A stretch of 64,000 nucleotides of DNA from Panaeolus papilionaceus. Taxonomy: Eukaryota; Basidiomycota; Agaricomycetes; Agaricales. The translations under genes were made by a program, and so were the position numbers. Numbering within the stretch: position 1 is the first letter of the stretch; each line of letters begins with the position of its first letter. The DNA lies in contig JADNRZ010000009.1 in the NCBI GenBank assembly GCA_015501605.1, positions 620,001 to 684,000 on the forward strand, given 5' to 3'. The notes below the pieces were generated by a model. That model searched no databases and was not told the DNA's origin. It worked only from the letters and a program-made list of their open reading frames with translations. Below are positions 35,324-46,503 of this stretch, piece by piece.

Positions 35324-37542
35324 ATGTCCACAAAGCCCGTCGCCCCTTACGCCACCTCTGCCTCCAATCTAGCTGGTCGAGCATGGGGTCTTGTCTCTGA
35401 AGGTCTCGTTAGCACAAGTTGGGGCCCTTTAGCCAGTCTGGCTGAGAGAGCCGTTGTTTTGTGAGTTGTAGTTTATCTGGAGACTTGAAGCCGTGCTAAA
35501 TTCCGATCATAGACTACTCAAAAACATCACTGTTGGGCAGTTATCTATCCGTACAGACTCTCACCATTATCTGTTCCCTGCAATTGCTCCTGGAAACTCA
35601 TCAAATAGCGTCAACAATCAAGGCACTGGCAGCTCGAACGGACGCTGGAGTCCCCACGCAGAGCTACGCATTATCAATAACACTTTCTGGGTCCGGCTTT
35701 GTGCAATGAGCGATCTTGGCTTTGGTGAGGCATTCATGTATGGCGATGTCGAGTGCGACGACCTTGTATCGCTGTTTGAGGTGGGTCCCATGTTCTTTTC
35801 GTACAACAGCCTTTGCATGATTCAATGATTGTTCTCTCTCACTCAGGTTTTTCTGGCCAACCAAGGGAGCCTATCGAAGCTCGATTCACCATTTTCTTCC
35901 TTGTTCACACTACCCCAACGATTGATCAATTCATATCGTTTTCTGAACACCCTTGGGAACACTCGCTCCAACATCTCGGCTCACTATGATATATCCAACG
36001 AAATGTTTGCTGGTACGCTACTCGTAGTCGAATGCTTAGCCTCGTTAAGCTAACCGTAACCCTTAATATTTTTTTAATCCTCCAGCCTTTCTATCAGAGG
36101 ACATGACCTACTCCTGCGCTATTTTCCCTAATCTTGACTCCGATTTGAATCAAAGCAATGTATCGACTGTGAAGTGGGCTGAAGGTCAGACGTTGAGAGA
36201 ACGTCTTTCATCAACCATCGCCGCGTTAACGCCTCCCGAAAACCTTCAAGGAAGTGAAACCGACCTAATAAACTCCAGCGACTCTCCATACGACTCGGCC
36301 TCTTCAGGGACACCAAGCATAGTCAACCACTCGACGAGATGCACAACACCAACTACTCCATCAGATGCAGGCGATCCTCTTTATCACGCGCAAATGTCGA
36401 AAATTCAACATATCATCAATAAACTACACATTTCCGAACCAACGTATGATTCGAGCGACGTTATGCAGCTCTTACACATACTCGAAATCGGTTCTGGTTG
36501 GGGATCAATGTCAATTCAGCTCGCTAAGACCTATCCCCATGTCACTGTTGATACCCTCACCCTTTCTTCAGCTCAGAAAATACTCGCGGAGGAGCGGATC
36601 TCGGAGCGTGGGTTGAGCGACCGCATTAAGGTCCATTTAATGGATTACCGGGATATGCCATTAGAATGGAAAGGTCGATTTGACCGTGTGGTGAGCGTCG
36701 AGATGATCGAAGCCGTTGGGAGGGAATTTCTGGAGAAGTACTGGGAGGTGGTCGATTGGGCACTCGATAAGAAGCGTGGGGTCGGTGTTGTTCAAGTTAT
36801 TACCATTCCTGAAGCCCGTATGTCTCTTTTGCTTTCTTTCTTGGCAATAATTTATCTAATCGAGGGCAATGCAGGCTTCGAAAAGTACAGTCGTGAAGTG
36901 GATTTCATTCAGAAATGGGTGGGTTTTTTCTTTCTAAAGTTGCGAAACCTACGAAACTGATGGACTTAACCCATTCCTGGGCTGATTCGCATTAGAGTAA
37001 GTAACGCCAGCCGTGTCTCGATCCACACTTCGAAGCTCACCGTTTGTCGATAGTCTTCCCTGGTGGGTTCTTACCCTCTTTAACGTATCTTATTACAACC
37101 ATGACCTCGGGATCATCTGGTCGCCTCGTCGTGGACTCGATCTCGAATATCGGACCTCATTACGCCCGCACTCTAAGAGAATGGAGAAGAAGGTTCGAAG
37201 ACCAATTCGAAGCTCGTATTGTGCCTGCCCTAAAGAAGGAATGGCGCCTCCGCGAGGGCGATAGGACGATGAGCCGAGATGAGATTGATGTGTTTAAGAG
37301 AAAATGGATATGTGAGTGGTTTTTTTATTCATAGCCATTCCGCCTCTGACAGCGCGACCGGAAGATTACTATTGTTACTGTGAAGTTGGTTTTTCGAAAC
37401 GTATTTTGGGAGGTACGATGGGTTTTGTTCTTATGCGTCGATCTATGTATGCTGATGTTTTCTGTTATGAATAGACCACATTGTGACGTTTGCTCGAGAG
37501 GGTGCTGGTACGGACTATGGATGCAATAGCTTCAGCAGCTGA
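35324..37542 (+). CDS. Cyclopropane-fatty-acyl-phospholipid synthase-like methyltransferase
   Basis: This SAM-dependent family methylates or cyclopropanates unsaturated acyl chains of membrane lipids. The start MSTKPVAPYATSASNLAG is at 35324. Signatures: WVRLCAMSDLGFGEAFMYGD, NISAHYDISNEMF, EDMTYSCAIF, the SAM-binding LHILEIGSGWGSMSIQLA, VSVEMIEAVG, YSREVDFIQKW, then FPGGFLPSLTYL, and the end HIVTFAREGAGTDYG. A disordered insert of about 120 residues sits between DMTYSC and KIQHIINKLHIS. All exon phases agree if one exon is the single base A at 36996, flanked by introns 36919-36995 and 36997-37053. It restores Ile in the conserved IFPGG motif. Fungal members are thought to act on membrane lipids; the exact substrate here is not shown by sequence. 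Confidence 0.93.
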
Positions 37543-38327
37543 GACCAACAGGGATGACGCTCGTTACGAGTTTACATGACCATTTATATTGTAGATACGT
37601 ATGATGGATTTTGTATAATATATGGCTCTCGAGTTGGAACGTCAGTCGTCAGATCTAACAGGATTCAAGGTAGAGACTTAATAGCACTAGTATCTCAACC
37701 CTTGAGCTTCGATGGATAATAGCGGCACGTCGGAGTGCTCTGCAGTGAACGGGATAAGTAAATAAAATCTTCCAACAACGCAGGCTGGGTTTTGTGGCGG
37801 TGGTGCGAAAACAACCCTCTATGAACTTACAAGTACATGCGATGGCTACTGAAAGGATGACCAGAGGGACGCCTCCGACATACAGCCTTGTGATGAGTCA
37901 TTGTTTCCCACACCCTGAAATGGCGATAATAGCCATAATCGGAAAGGTGCGTCTTGATCCTCCCCATCATCTTCGCAGCGATACCCCACAACACGGGATT
38001 TGTGCAGGTGCCTCCTTGTACGCCGAGCTCGTCGTCATTGTCGTTCTCAAAGGAGAGACATTTCAGACCTCATTGTCACTAAACGCACTATAAGAGACAT
38101 CAGGCACGACGAGCATCACTCACAACAACGACCTCCATAAATCCTGTGCTCCAAGACATTCATTATTTTGTTGGATTCTCTAGCTTGTTTTCTTATATAT
38201 TCTTCACGACACGAATCACGATCTATTACGACTTTTTAACGACACGAAACTTACGACCTCGATATCTATCTGCTTTTTCTCACTTACTCGATTCTAGTTT
38301 CTGGTTTCTTGATTTTTAATCATCACG
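37543..38327. other. Intergenic stretch upstream of the DUF4203 gene
   Basis: No gene is recognised. The right end, with a TATATATTC element near 38193 and an ACGACACGA repeat (38206-38250), is the probable promoter and leader of the gene at 38328. Confidence 0.45.
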
Positions 38328-40805
38328 ATGGCTTCAATCGCCAATGTCACGACTTCTCGCCTCACACCCTTGCTTTCAAGCACACCTTACAACATGGCCT
38401 ATACGCTACCTTTGCTATTATTCTCCTTGGTAATCACTTTCGCGGGCACTTTCCTCACACTCGATCGCACAAGATCATTCCCAAGTCAGGCGGCTGCAGC
38501 CACAAGTTCCACTTCGAAGTACAGCGCCCTCCCAATACCTGGATCTCTCGACCTTATGACCAAAAAACGAAGATTTAGGTGGTATCTTGAAGGGGGGGTT
38601 GGTGGCCTGTTGGGCGGATATGTCTTCGGCCGTATGTACTGTATTGTGACATCATTGCGCTCCCCACTCACATGGGTTTCCAGTTCACCTAGCGACTGCC
38701 CTGTCTGTTCTTATTCCTGGGTCAACGAACATGTCTATGTTATCCTCCCGATCTTTTCTTGCCGTCTGGGTTGTTTTAGTCATTGTCATGACCCCATTGG
38801 CGGCCAGGTATCGCATCGCTGCCACACTCTTTTACGGTATCCTTGGAGGGTAATATCATTATAAGTCATCTTATCAATCAGTTTACTCACACGTTTTGCT
38901 CCAGAGTGTCAATCGCTCTCTCACTGAGCGTTATTACCCACCCATCCCTGCCTGCGCGCCAAATCCTAATCATCATCTTCGCGGTTTTGATGCCAATTCT
39001 GACCATGTTGGCATTATTTATACCACGACTTCGGTACCGCTTCTTGCACCCTTTGCTGCGAACATGTTCAGCTTCTGCCGGTTCTTTCAGCTTAATCATT
39101 TCCATTGCTCTTCTAATAACCCCAAAAGAGGAATCTTGGGCTAACATTTGGGAACGATTGTTCCTTCGTGATGGTCCTATAACACGTCCTGGATGGGGGA
39201 ATGGTCGGGAGAAAGGTCTGAGTGCAGCATGGGCAGTATTTTGGGTTGTTGGGGCGGGCGTTGATTGGGCTTTGTCTCGATGGATTGGAGAATGTCCCGA
39301 CGAGGTTAGTTTTCGCCTATACGAAGATTGACGACAATTTTTGACTAGCTTTTCAGAAATGGGATTCTTATCTTGCACACTATGCTTCCAACCTTCCAAA
39401 CCATTCTGATCGCGCTGGAACATTTTATCCTCCAACTTCTATCTGGGATAAATGGTTCCCATCCTCCAAGACACCTTTCATTCCAGAGAAAGAGAAGGAG
39501 ATCCTCTTTCCTGACGACGTCAAAACCAAGGGTTCTCCAACAGACCTTCTTTCGTCCCTCCCTTATCTTTCAACAGAACATCTTCCCGAGTATCCCGCAC
39601 CTTCTGCCATGGCAATGCGAAACTTGGGTCACGGTGCAAACTCGCGTGGGTTTGAAAACTCTCGTAAAGATTTGACTCGGGTTCCAACTTCTCGGGAGGT
39701 TCTGAAGAAACCCCGTAAAAAGCGTTTCATGGGATGGCAATGGATCACAGGGCACAATTCGGACACCGAGGCACAGAAAGGTGCTGGTGCGGGTATAACC
39801 AGAGCACCAACGCGGACCAGGAGAAAACCTGTTATTTTTGGAGACGTTAGCTCGTCTGACGACGACGACGAAACGCAGGTCAACTCCCTAACATCGGCTG
39901 CTCCAAGACGGCCGATCGCATCGCGCAGCAATTCGTCGAACGCGCCCACTTTGGTTAATGGCCGCACTTCCCGTGCATCAGGCTCCAAAGGGGGACCTTC
40001 CAAAACGGCCTCGAAGGTGTCATCTGGGAGCTACGGCAAGGACGACCCTCCTGGTTTGGACTATGAAAAAGAGGTTGGAAGGATCAGAATGGAGTATAAG
40101 AGACGTGCCGCGGATGGAATCGGTGGCGAATACTCTGACGCCGAGGTGGAGGTTGAAACGATCCAGAAGCGGATGCCCAAGAGACGGGCAACGGCGGATG
40201 ACGTTAATCTCAAGGGGAAGAAGGATGATGCATGGGCGCCTGCGTTCCTTGGACGATCGCCGTCCGTAAAGACGCCCAGTCAAACTCCATTGGACGAATT
40301 TGGTTACAATAATTTCCCTGTCGCAGTTCCCGCTACGCCATCACTTATTCGAGCAATCGATCGCATAACGGTTGCGCAGAGGGAAGCATATGGTGGCAGT
40401 GGACAGCCAGGAGATTACTTTGCCGAACAAGAGAGATCATCCCGACCTACACAGTCCCAGTCCCGCTCACGTCCAATCTCCCGGTCGACATCCAGAGGGA
40501 ACCAACCTAAATCACCACTGAGCCCGTTGAATCCTGCTAGTGGGCAGGACGAGGATGTGTGGGGGAAGGAACAGAAGAGACGCGAGAGGGCGAAGAGGAT
40601 GGAGGAGGCAGAGATGGTGATGAAGGGGAAGATTGAGCCGAGAGGGGAGACGAATAGGTTACCCAGGGGTGCTGGTATTGCGAGCGATGAGGAGGATTCG
40701 GAGGATGATTTGGAAGAGGGGCAAAGGGAGAGAGGGAAGAGAGACAAGGCGCCGAGATGGGATGAATTTTGGAGGGAGGTGAAGACGAAGGCGATGTCCC
40801 AGTAG
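38328..40805 (+). CDS. DUF4203 (TM7S3/TMEM198-like) multi-pass membrane protein with long cytoplasmic tail
   Basis: Four exons. The first encodes a helix (MAYTLPLLLFSLVITFAG), a loop and WYLEGGVGGLLGGYVFG. Further membrane helices follow: SRSFLAVWVVLVIVMTPLA, AATLFYGILGGVSIALSLSV, QILIIIFAVLMPILTMLALF, GSFSLIISIALLI and AAWAVFWVVGAGVDWALS. Their order and glycine patterns fit the DUF4203 domain, whose function is unknown in fungi (TMEM198 in animals is linked to Wnt signalling). From about residue 280 on, the tail is hydrophilic, basic and acidic by turns, with phosphorylation-type SSDDDDE and RSRPISRSTSRG runs and a final coiled-coil-like REVKTKAMSQ. The start at 38328 is the first ATG. Donor and acceptor phases all agree (for example FGL and DEKWDS across introns). 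Confidence 0.85.
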
Positions 40806-41027
40806 TGGATTGTTGTATGTATATCTGTTGTATTTTGCGGACTTTGTGCTTGTAAATGTGACGTTGTTTCTCGCTTCTCGCTTTATGGTGTTAAGATACT
40901 TAAAATCTTCAGGTGATGATGTGAATGCTTGGTCCAGGAAAACCATGTTTGACAGCGTAAAATACAAGCAAAACTACAAATCAACTTCCGGAAATCTGCA
41001 TAGCGTAGATGGTACAGAAAAACTAAA

Positions 41028-43147
41028 TTACAACCCAGTAACCTCGGTTCTGACGGGCGTCGTGACCTCCCAGTGCAACATGAGACCCAACTTTGAGCCA
41101 GCAGGAATGGAACAGATCCATGCAACCTTGCCCTCCTTGCCCACACTGTCAACGGGAACATCTCCGTTCTCAACTTCCTCTGCGCCATCCCATTGTGCGA
41201 CGACGCCCTGAGCAACCTTGACAGGAGCAATACCCTTTATGCTGAGAGGATTGTTGGAGGTGCCGAGGCTGATGCTACCAGTGTTGCCTGCCTCAGTTGA
41301 GGGAAGGACGAGAGCAGGGTTGACGTGCTTGACGGTTATAGTGGAATCCTCTGAAACAGGGAACTGGTCGAGAACTTTGAATCCATCGACAGCATGTGTC
41401 TTGGTGTTGTGAATGGTGATGCGTTGTTGGTACACGTAGTTAGTGGATTTGGTATAGAAGCCGGATTGCGAGACCTTCTTGCTGCGAGGATGATAGGTGA
41501 CACGGATGGAGGGATCCAGGCTACAGAGAAAGAATGGTAAGATTCCGAGAAAGCTTTGAGAATTGGTTTTGTAGCATACCCAAGAGGGCAATCGAAACTC
41601 TCATCTGGACTAACGAGTGGAACGTCGGTTTTGGAGATAAAGCTCCCATCCACATACACACTGGCATTTCCAGCGAGGAGGGTATACTCGGACGCGTTCT
41701 TAATTTTAGCCTGAAAAATAGTGTGTTAAACCATGAAAACATAAAAAGATGCCAAACTACCTTGAGATGAGTCTTGTTGTCCTTCTTGGGGACACAGAGC
41801 CAACTCATTGTCGCATCCAATGAGAGTTTGGTGATGGTGACATTGTGCGCGTCTCCGTCGCTGGGAATACTGATCAGGCCGGGTACAGAGAACGTTGCAC
41901 TGACAGCCCCTTTGGAGCTAACGTCGGCGCCTCTGTGTAGAAGACTAGGTGCGTCATTATAGGCCATCTCCGCCATTGGCATTTCATAACCACGTTGGAC
42001 ATCTGCCATTGCAGAAAACGACGCCAATGGTGCCGCTGGCATTGCAATCGAGCGGGACCGGAAGCCACCTTTAGATTTGAGGTTATAAACCACAGGTTTG
42101 TAGACAGAAAGCGTCCATTGGTCAAGCGTTGGTACCGATAATCCAAACGTCGGGTTGGCGGTTTCGAGAATTAGAGGAACGTCATCCCAGTCCTTAAGTC
42201 ACAAGTCAGTACTCAAGACATGATATTGCGACCTGCCGAGCTTACTTCTCCGGTACTCTGCGCGATTGCTGCCTTGTACACCAACTGGACTGGCTTCTCC
42301 TTGGTTTGCATGTCCACTCTGACGTCGTACCCAGCACTCCAGCTGGCGTTGGTCACAGCTGAATACGCGTTAAATACAACGCAAGTAATGCCATGAGAGA
42401 TGCGACGCACCATAAATGAGAGCAATCTTGATCTCTCCCTCAAAGTCTGCAAAGACGCCAATCGATGCCTTCATGTTCAGCTTCTCGTTGTAGTCCCCAG
42501 TCTCAGACCTAAGCTTGGACGTCTCCGCCTGAATCTTCTTCTCGAGAGCCTTCTTCTCGGCCTCCAAAGTGGTCACCTTGTCGTCCAACTCAGCTGCAGT
42601 TTCCTCGTAATTCTTGACAACGTCAGCGAGCTTGGTAACATCAAGATGTTGTGCGTTCACCGATGAGAGGTAGGTTTCCAGGGAGGTGATGGAGCGGTTT
42701 GCACGTTCAAGAGCCTTCTCGACGCGCTTCTTCGATAGAAGGAGTCCCTCCAAAGTCTCAGATGTTGTCTGAACAGCAGGCCGGCTGGTATGACTCAATG
42801 TCACATCGTGGATGGTCGCTGCGCCACGTCCTTCAACTCTGCAGAGTTCTTATCAGCACTCCGCATGAGGGTTCAGGAATTTGGGTATGTGCACACCTGA
42901 AGGAGTCCTGGTCTAAAACACGCGGCAAACTAGATACCAGCAGTTGATTTTGACCAGTCTTGACGTTGAATTTGAATAAACGCGTAATTTCTGCTCGCGC
43001 AGAGTATACGCTGACGCTAATGATCTTGCTGTCCTTCACAGAGTCAAGCTCAATGGTATGCGGCGGCTCAACTGGGGGTGGGTGCTCAGTGGAGTTGGTG
43101 TGCACTGACGCAGGCTTTGAAGTGGAAGCATTGGTGTTGTCAGCCAT
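41028..43147 (-). CDS. DUF4139 / mucoidy-inhibitor A (MuiA)-like protein
   Basis: The start MADNTNASTSKPASV is at 43147. The N-terminal DUF4140 part (ISVSVYSARAEITRLFKF, NQLLVSSLPRVLDQDSFR joined to VEGRGAATIHDVTL) is followed by a coiled coil (KKRVEKALERANRSITSLE, LDDKVTTLEAEKKALEKKI). The DUF4139 beta domain follows: AVTNASWSAGYDVRVDMQT, VQLVYKAAIAQSTGEDWDDV, LETANPTF, PVSEDSTITVKHVNPAL and PAGSKLGLMLHWEVTTP near the stop. Phases across the introns agree. The family occurs in bacteria and fungi, and no biochemical role is established that I can name. The arrangement (DUF4140, coiled coil, DUF4139) is complete. It is convergent with the DUF4203 gene. Confidence 0.93.
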
Positions 43148-43829
43148 CGCGTGCGGTCTATTTAGCGTTGTCGTTGAACGAATTGGGGTATGGATATGGT
43201 CGATAGGTGGGATTCAAACAACATTCCAGTGTCAATTGCATATTTATATGAAGTCTGTCTTGGCCAGGGACGCAGCAGTTCGGATGCGGCAAGAGAGATG
43301 TCATTGGTGCGCTTGGACCGCCTCTGCACAGCAATGATGCACATGCAAGCAGATCGACGTGTCGAGTATCCACCTTGAGGTCGAAAATGGTGCTTTTCAA
43401 GCCGATTGCCTTGTAAAATCGCAACCGAGCTGGTAAGAAGCAAGAAAAGATTGTGCTCTAGCCGCAGCCGCGACTTTCGTCACCGGTTCAGACTATCAAG
43501 TTCTCACACAACCATCAAAGCCCCTAAGAATGTTGTCCATAAAGTTTGTCAGTGTGACGAGGCCCGTTCCAAAATTTCTGCAAATTCCTCCAATACAGCT
43601 ATTATACAAGGGAGCTGTAAAACACAAACACACAGAATTATAAATACCACATCAACCAAGTCGAATGAGGGTTTTATATCACAACCTACTGAAAATGACA
43701 ATGCTCGATCATCGAATTCGAAGGCGCTTAACTATGTATATCTTTGTGTTCTCAGCGCAGCCCTAAGACCATTAATAACCAGAGACACTAGAAAATTAGC
43801 CTGAGGACTTCGATCGCATGATACGTCGG
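43148..43829. other. Intergenic stretch upstream of the DUF4139 gene
   Basis: Contains the promoter of the minus gene starting at 43147. A 132-codon plus-strand open frame at 43406-43804 has no family features, and its composition looks non-coding. Confidence 0.45.
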
Positions 43830-44095
43830 AGTGGGGTTTTCACAACCTCTCCTGAATATCGATGCCATAACTTGAACAGATCCAGATCCTTCGAACGACC
43901 CACAGTTGGTTAAACGACATTAACTAAGTAATTGAAATGGATCGTCGTGTCTGCTGAAAGCTTCAAAGCAGAGCCCAGTTGAGGTCAGGTAGCGCGGGGT
44001 TCTTCCTGTCGCACTTGGGTTGCTGTCGCGTATCCACACCATCATAGGCTTGCAGGCGGCATCTTATCCCTTCAACGCACAATGGTCACATCGAA
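43830..44095 (+). pseudogene. Old relic of the kinase-like family (C-terminal part)
   Basis: Fragments in changing frames match the tail of the kinase-like gene in order. First comes a DAMTRTNP-like stretch (43862-43900, reading DAIT, stop, TDPDP, then ERPTV in another frame). Then near 43950 IEMDRRVC, a stop in place of Trp, and KLQSRA corresponds to the WKLRSR tail motif. Near 44055-44085 the bases for RRxHLIPS correspond to RRVHPIPS. The similarity was judged by eye at the nucleotide level and is modest, so the boundaries are approximate. It is far more decayed than the copy at 27400-28115. Confidence 0.55.
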
Positions 44096-44270
44096 GATAT
44101 AAGGTAGCTCTCATTGGAGTTCGACTGTCTGAGACTAGCGACTTTCGCCTTTCAACTTAACCCGGCGGGTTGGACATCGGCATTGGAGTCAACACCGCTA
44201 TTTATATTCCACTCCATATGATGATGATCTTATCGGATACCGTCAAGCCCTTCCTTGAACATAGCACAGT

Positions 44271-46221
44271 ATGGAACGCCCCTGTACCCTCGATGTTATC
44301 AAGGCCATATGGATAGCCCATGATCTCCCAGAAGCTTTTCTAAAGCACTTGGTACTCACTGAACAGGACCCAGACCTACAAGTTCCCTCATCGTTTCGTT
44401 TGGGTGTTGCAGCTCAGGTGAAGTCACTAGCTCCAAGTCAACCATTTGAACCCGTAAATAGGCTGATGAATTTCCTCTTATTTAGTCCGCGGTGGCGTTG
44501 TCAGGTCTATCTGCTGCATATCTTCACTTCTTACGCACAGGGGAGGATCAAGTAGTAACAGTAGATCCTCGTCATGCATCCCTTTCCTTCCGTATGGAGC
44601 TATTAGTGCATCATGTTGCAATCCGCCACTTACTCCAAAAATCAAGACAGTGAAGCTTGGTACACCCTCGATGCAAACCCACCCGGCCCAGCTTGGGACA
44701 ACATAGCGGGTTTATACAGGACAAAGGATAGGCGATGGGTTCGAATTCATACCAACTTTCCTCAGTACGCAAATTCTGCTCGATGGTATCGCTATCAATT
44801 ACCTACTATTGAATTATTCGACTCTTAGTCATAGAGCGGCTATACTTTCAATTCTTTCCCTGCAGGATTCTTCAGATATAACGAGGGATGACGTGGCCTC
44901 GGCCTTTGCTGCGATCGATTCCTTCGAATTCGAGAAAATGTTCCTGCATTCATCCCTTCCTGTGTGCGCATTTATCGCGCGGACTCGTGAGGAATGGCTA
45001 GAAACGGAACATGGAAAAACGTTATTCGAGGACCACCGACAATTAGGGGCTGCTGCCCCGGTCGAGATTCGCAAGGTTTTGGAAAGCCCCCCACGTCAGT
45101 TTCCGGCCTCCAACTCGGGAGCTAAATTCTCCCATCCTTTGGATGGTGTACGAGTCTTGGACCTCAGTCGAATCCTTGCGGGTCCTGTTGCAGGACGGAC
45201 ACTGGCAGGTACGCCTTCACATCTTTTCTAGATCTCAAATTTGATATCTATCGAACATCTAGCACACGGCGCACAAACATTGCTTGTCACTTCACCCAAG
45301 CCCCCATCATTACCGACACTAGATATCGAAACGTCATTAGGGAAACGAACGGCTCAGCTGGATTTGAGAAAAGAAAGTGACCGTGCCACTCTCCTTGAAC
45401 TCGCCGAATTTGCAGATGTCTTTCTTCAAGCATATCGACCAGGATCCTTGAATGATAAAGGCTTTGGATCAAGTGATATCCTGCGTCTCAAATCATCGGG
45501 AAGAGGCCAAGACTCGGTCGTTTATGCTCAGCTAAGCGCGTGGGGTTGGTGTGGCCCTTGGAAGGATAAACGGGGGGTAAGTCATGGGCCGAATGGTTTC
45601 ATTGGGCTTCCGATCAACCAAAGTGATATTTTACAGTTCGACTCGTTAGTGCAAACTGCCACTGGCTTTAACCTGGACGAAGGCCTCTATTACGATCAAT
45701 CACAAGGAATCAAAGCAGAAGGTACTTTGCCAAATCCACGACCCTTCCCGATGCAAGCACTTGACCATGCTGCTGGGTACTTCCTTTCGTTTGGTGTGTG
45801 TGCAGCACTTTGCCGCCAGATAACAGTAAGTGTCACTTATGAAGAGAGTCTGGTTTACATTTATGCAATGTAAACAGACAGGGGGCTCCTACGAAGTTCG
45901 GGTTTCCCTCGCAGGCGTAGCAGAATGGGTACGCTCTTTAGGGAGGCTTTCGTCAAAGCGAAGAAGTACCCCAAACGCGACGACGAGGAGATATCAGCGC
46001 TTTCTACGGAGTGGTTGGAGCGTTCAGCGACATCGTCAGGGGCTCGGGCACATGCTGATCACAGTGAGGGACAACCCAGACAACAGCGAAGAATGACAGC
46101 ACTTCGACAAGCAGCCATACTGAGAAAGACCCCTGTGAGAGAAGGAATCATCGAAGGGGGGCTCGACGGATTCTGGGGTGCTCCAATGCGACTTGATGCA
46201 GACGACCCGGTCTGGGTTTGA
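44271..46221 (+). CDS. CoA-transferase family III (CaiB/BaiF) protein with an apparent frameshift
   Basis: Class III CoA-transferases move CoA between carboxylic acids (formyl-CoA transferase type). Exons assemble in phase through PRHASLSF joined to HSEAWYTLD, NIAGLYRTKDRRWVRIHTNF, DGVRVLDLSRILAGPVAGRT, QLDLRKESDRATLLEL, ADVFLQAYRPGSL and QALDHAAGYFLSFGV. The conserved DLSRILAGP and AYRPGSL are family landmarks. The last exon changes frame: VAEWVRSLGRL runs in one frame and EAFVKAKKYPKRDDEE, then MTALRQAAILRKTPVREG, in another, so about 95 conserved C-terminal codons to 46221 are out of frame. The first frame would stop at 46096. This is either a recent inactivating deletion near 45942 or a sequencing error. 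Confidence 0.85.
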
Positions 46222-46503
46222 CCTGTTTCGAGAGTTACCTCTTTAGGCGCCTACTAGCCTCAGCGCTAGCAAGATTGTTGTTAGATTAGGAGTTCAAAAT
46301 AGGGCACTTGTTTGGCATTTTGGAATGCAAACTTAGAAGTTCAAAAACTAGGCCTCCATCATGCGCAGCTCCACTCCTTGATTCCAAGTAGAAATTCTTC
46401 TGAATAGTTTAATGTAACGGCCGGGTGAGTCTATGCGTGAGAACAGCGGAAGGGCTGCTTCGTCAAATTGAACCCAAGGTTCCCATCCAACTGACTCCCA
46501 ACC

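Noticed and set aside
43406..43804. 132-codon plus-strand open frame upstream of the kinase relic
   Set aside because: Composition looks random, with no splice context or motifs; only the later part (from 43830) resembles a known protein.
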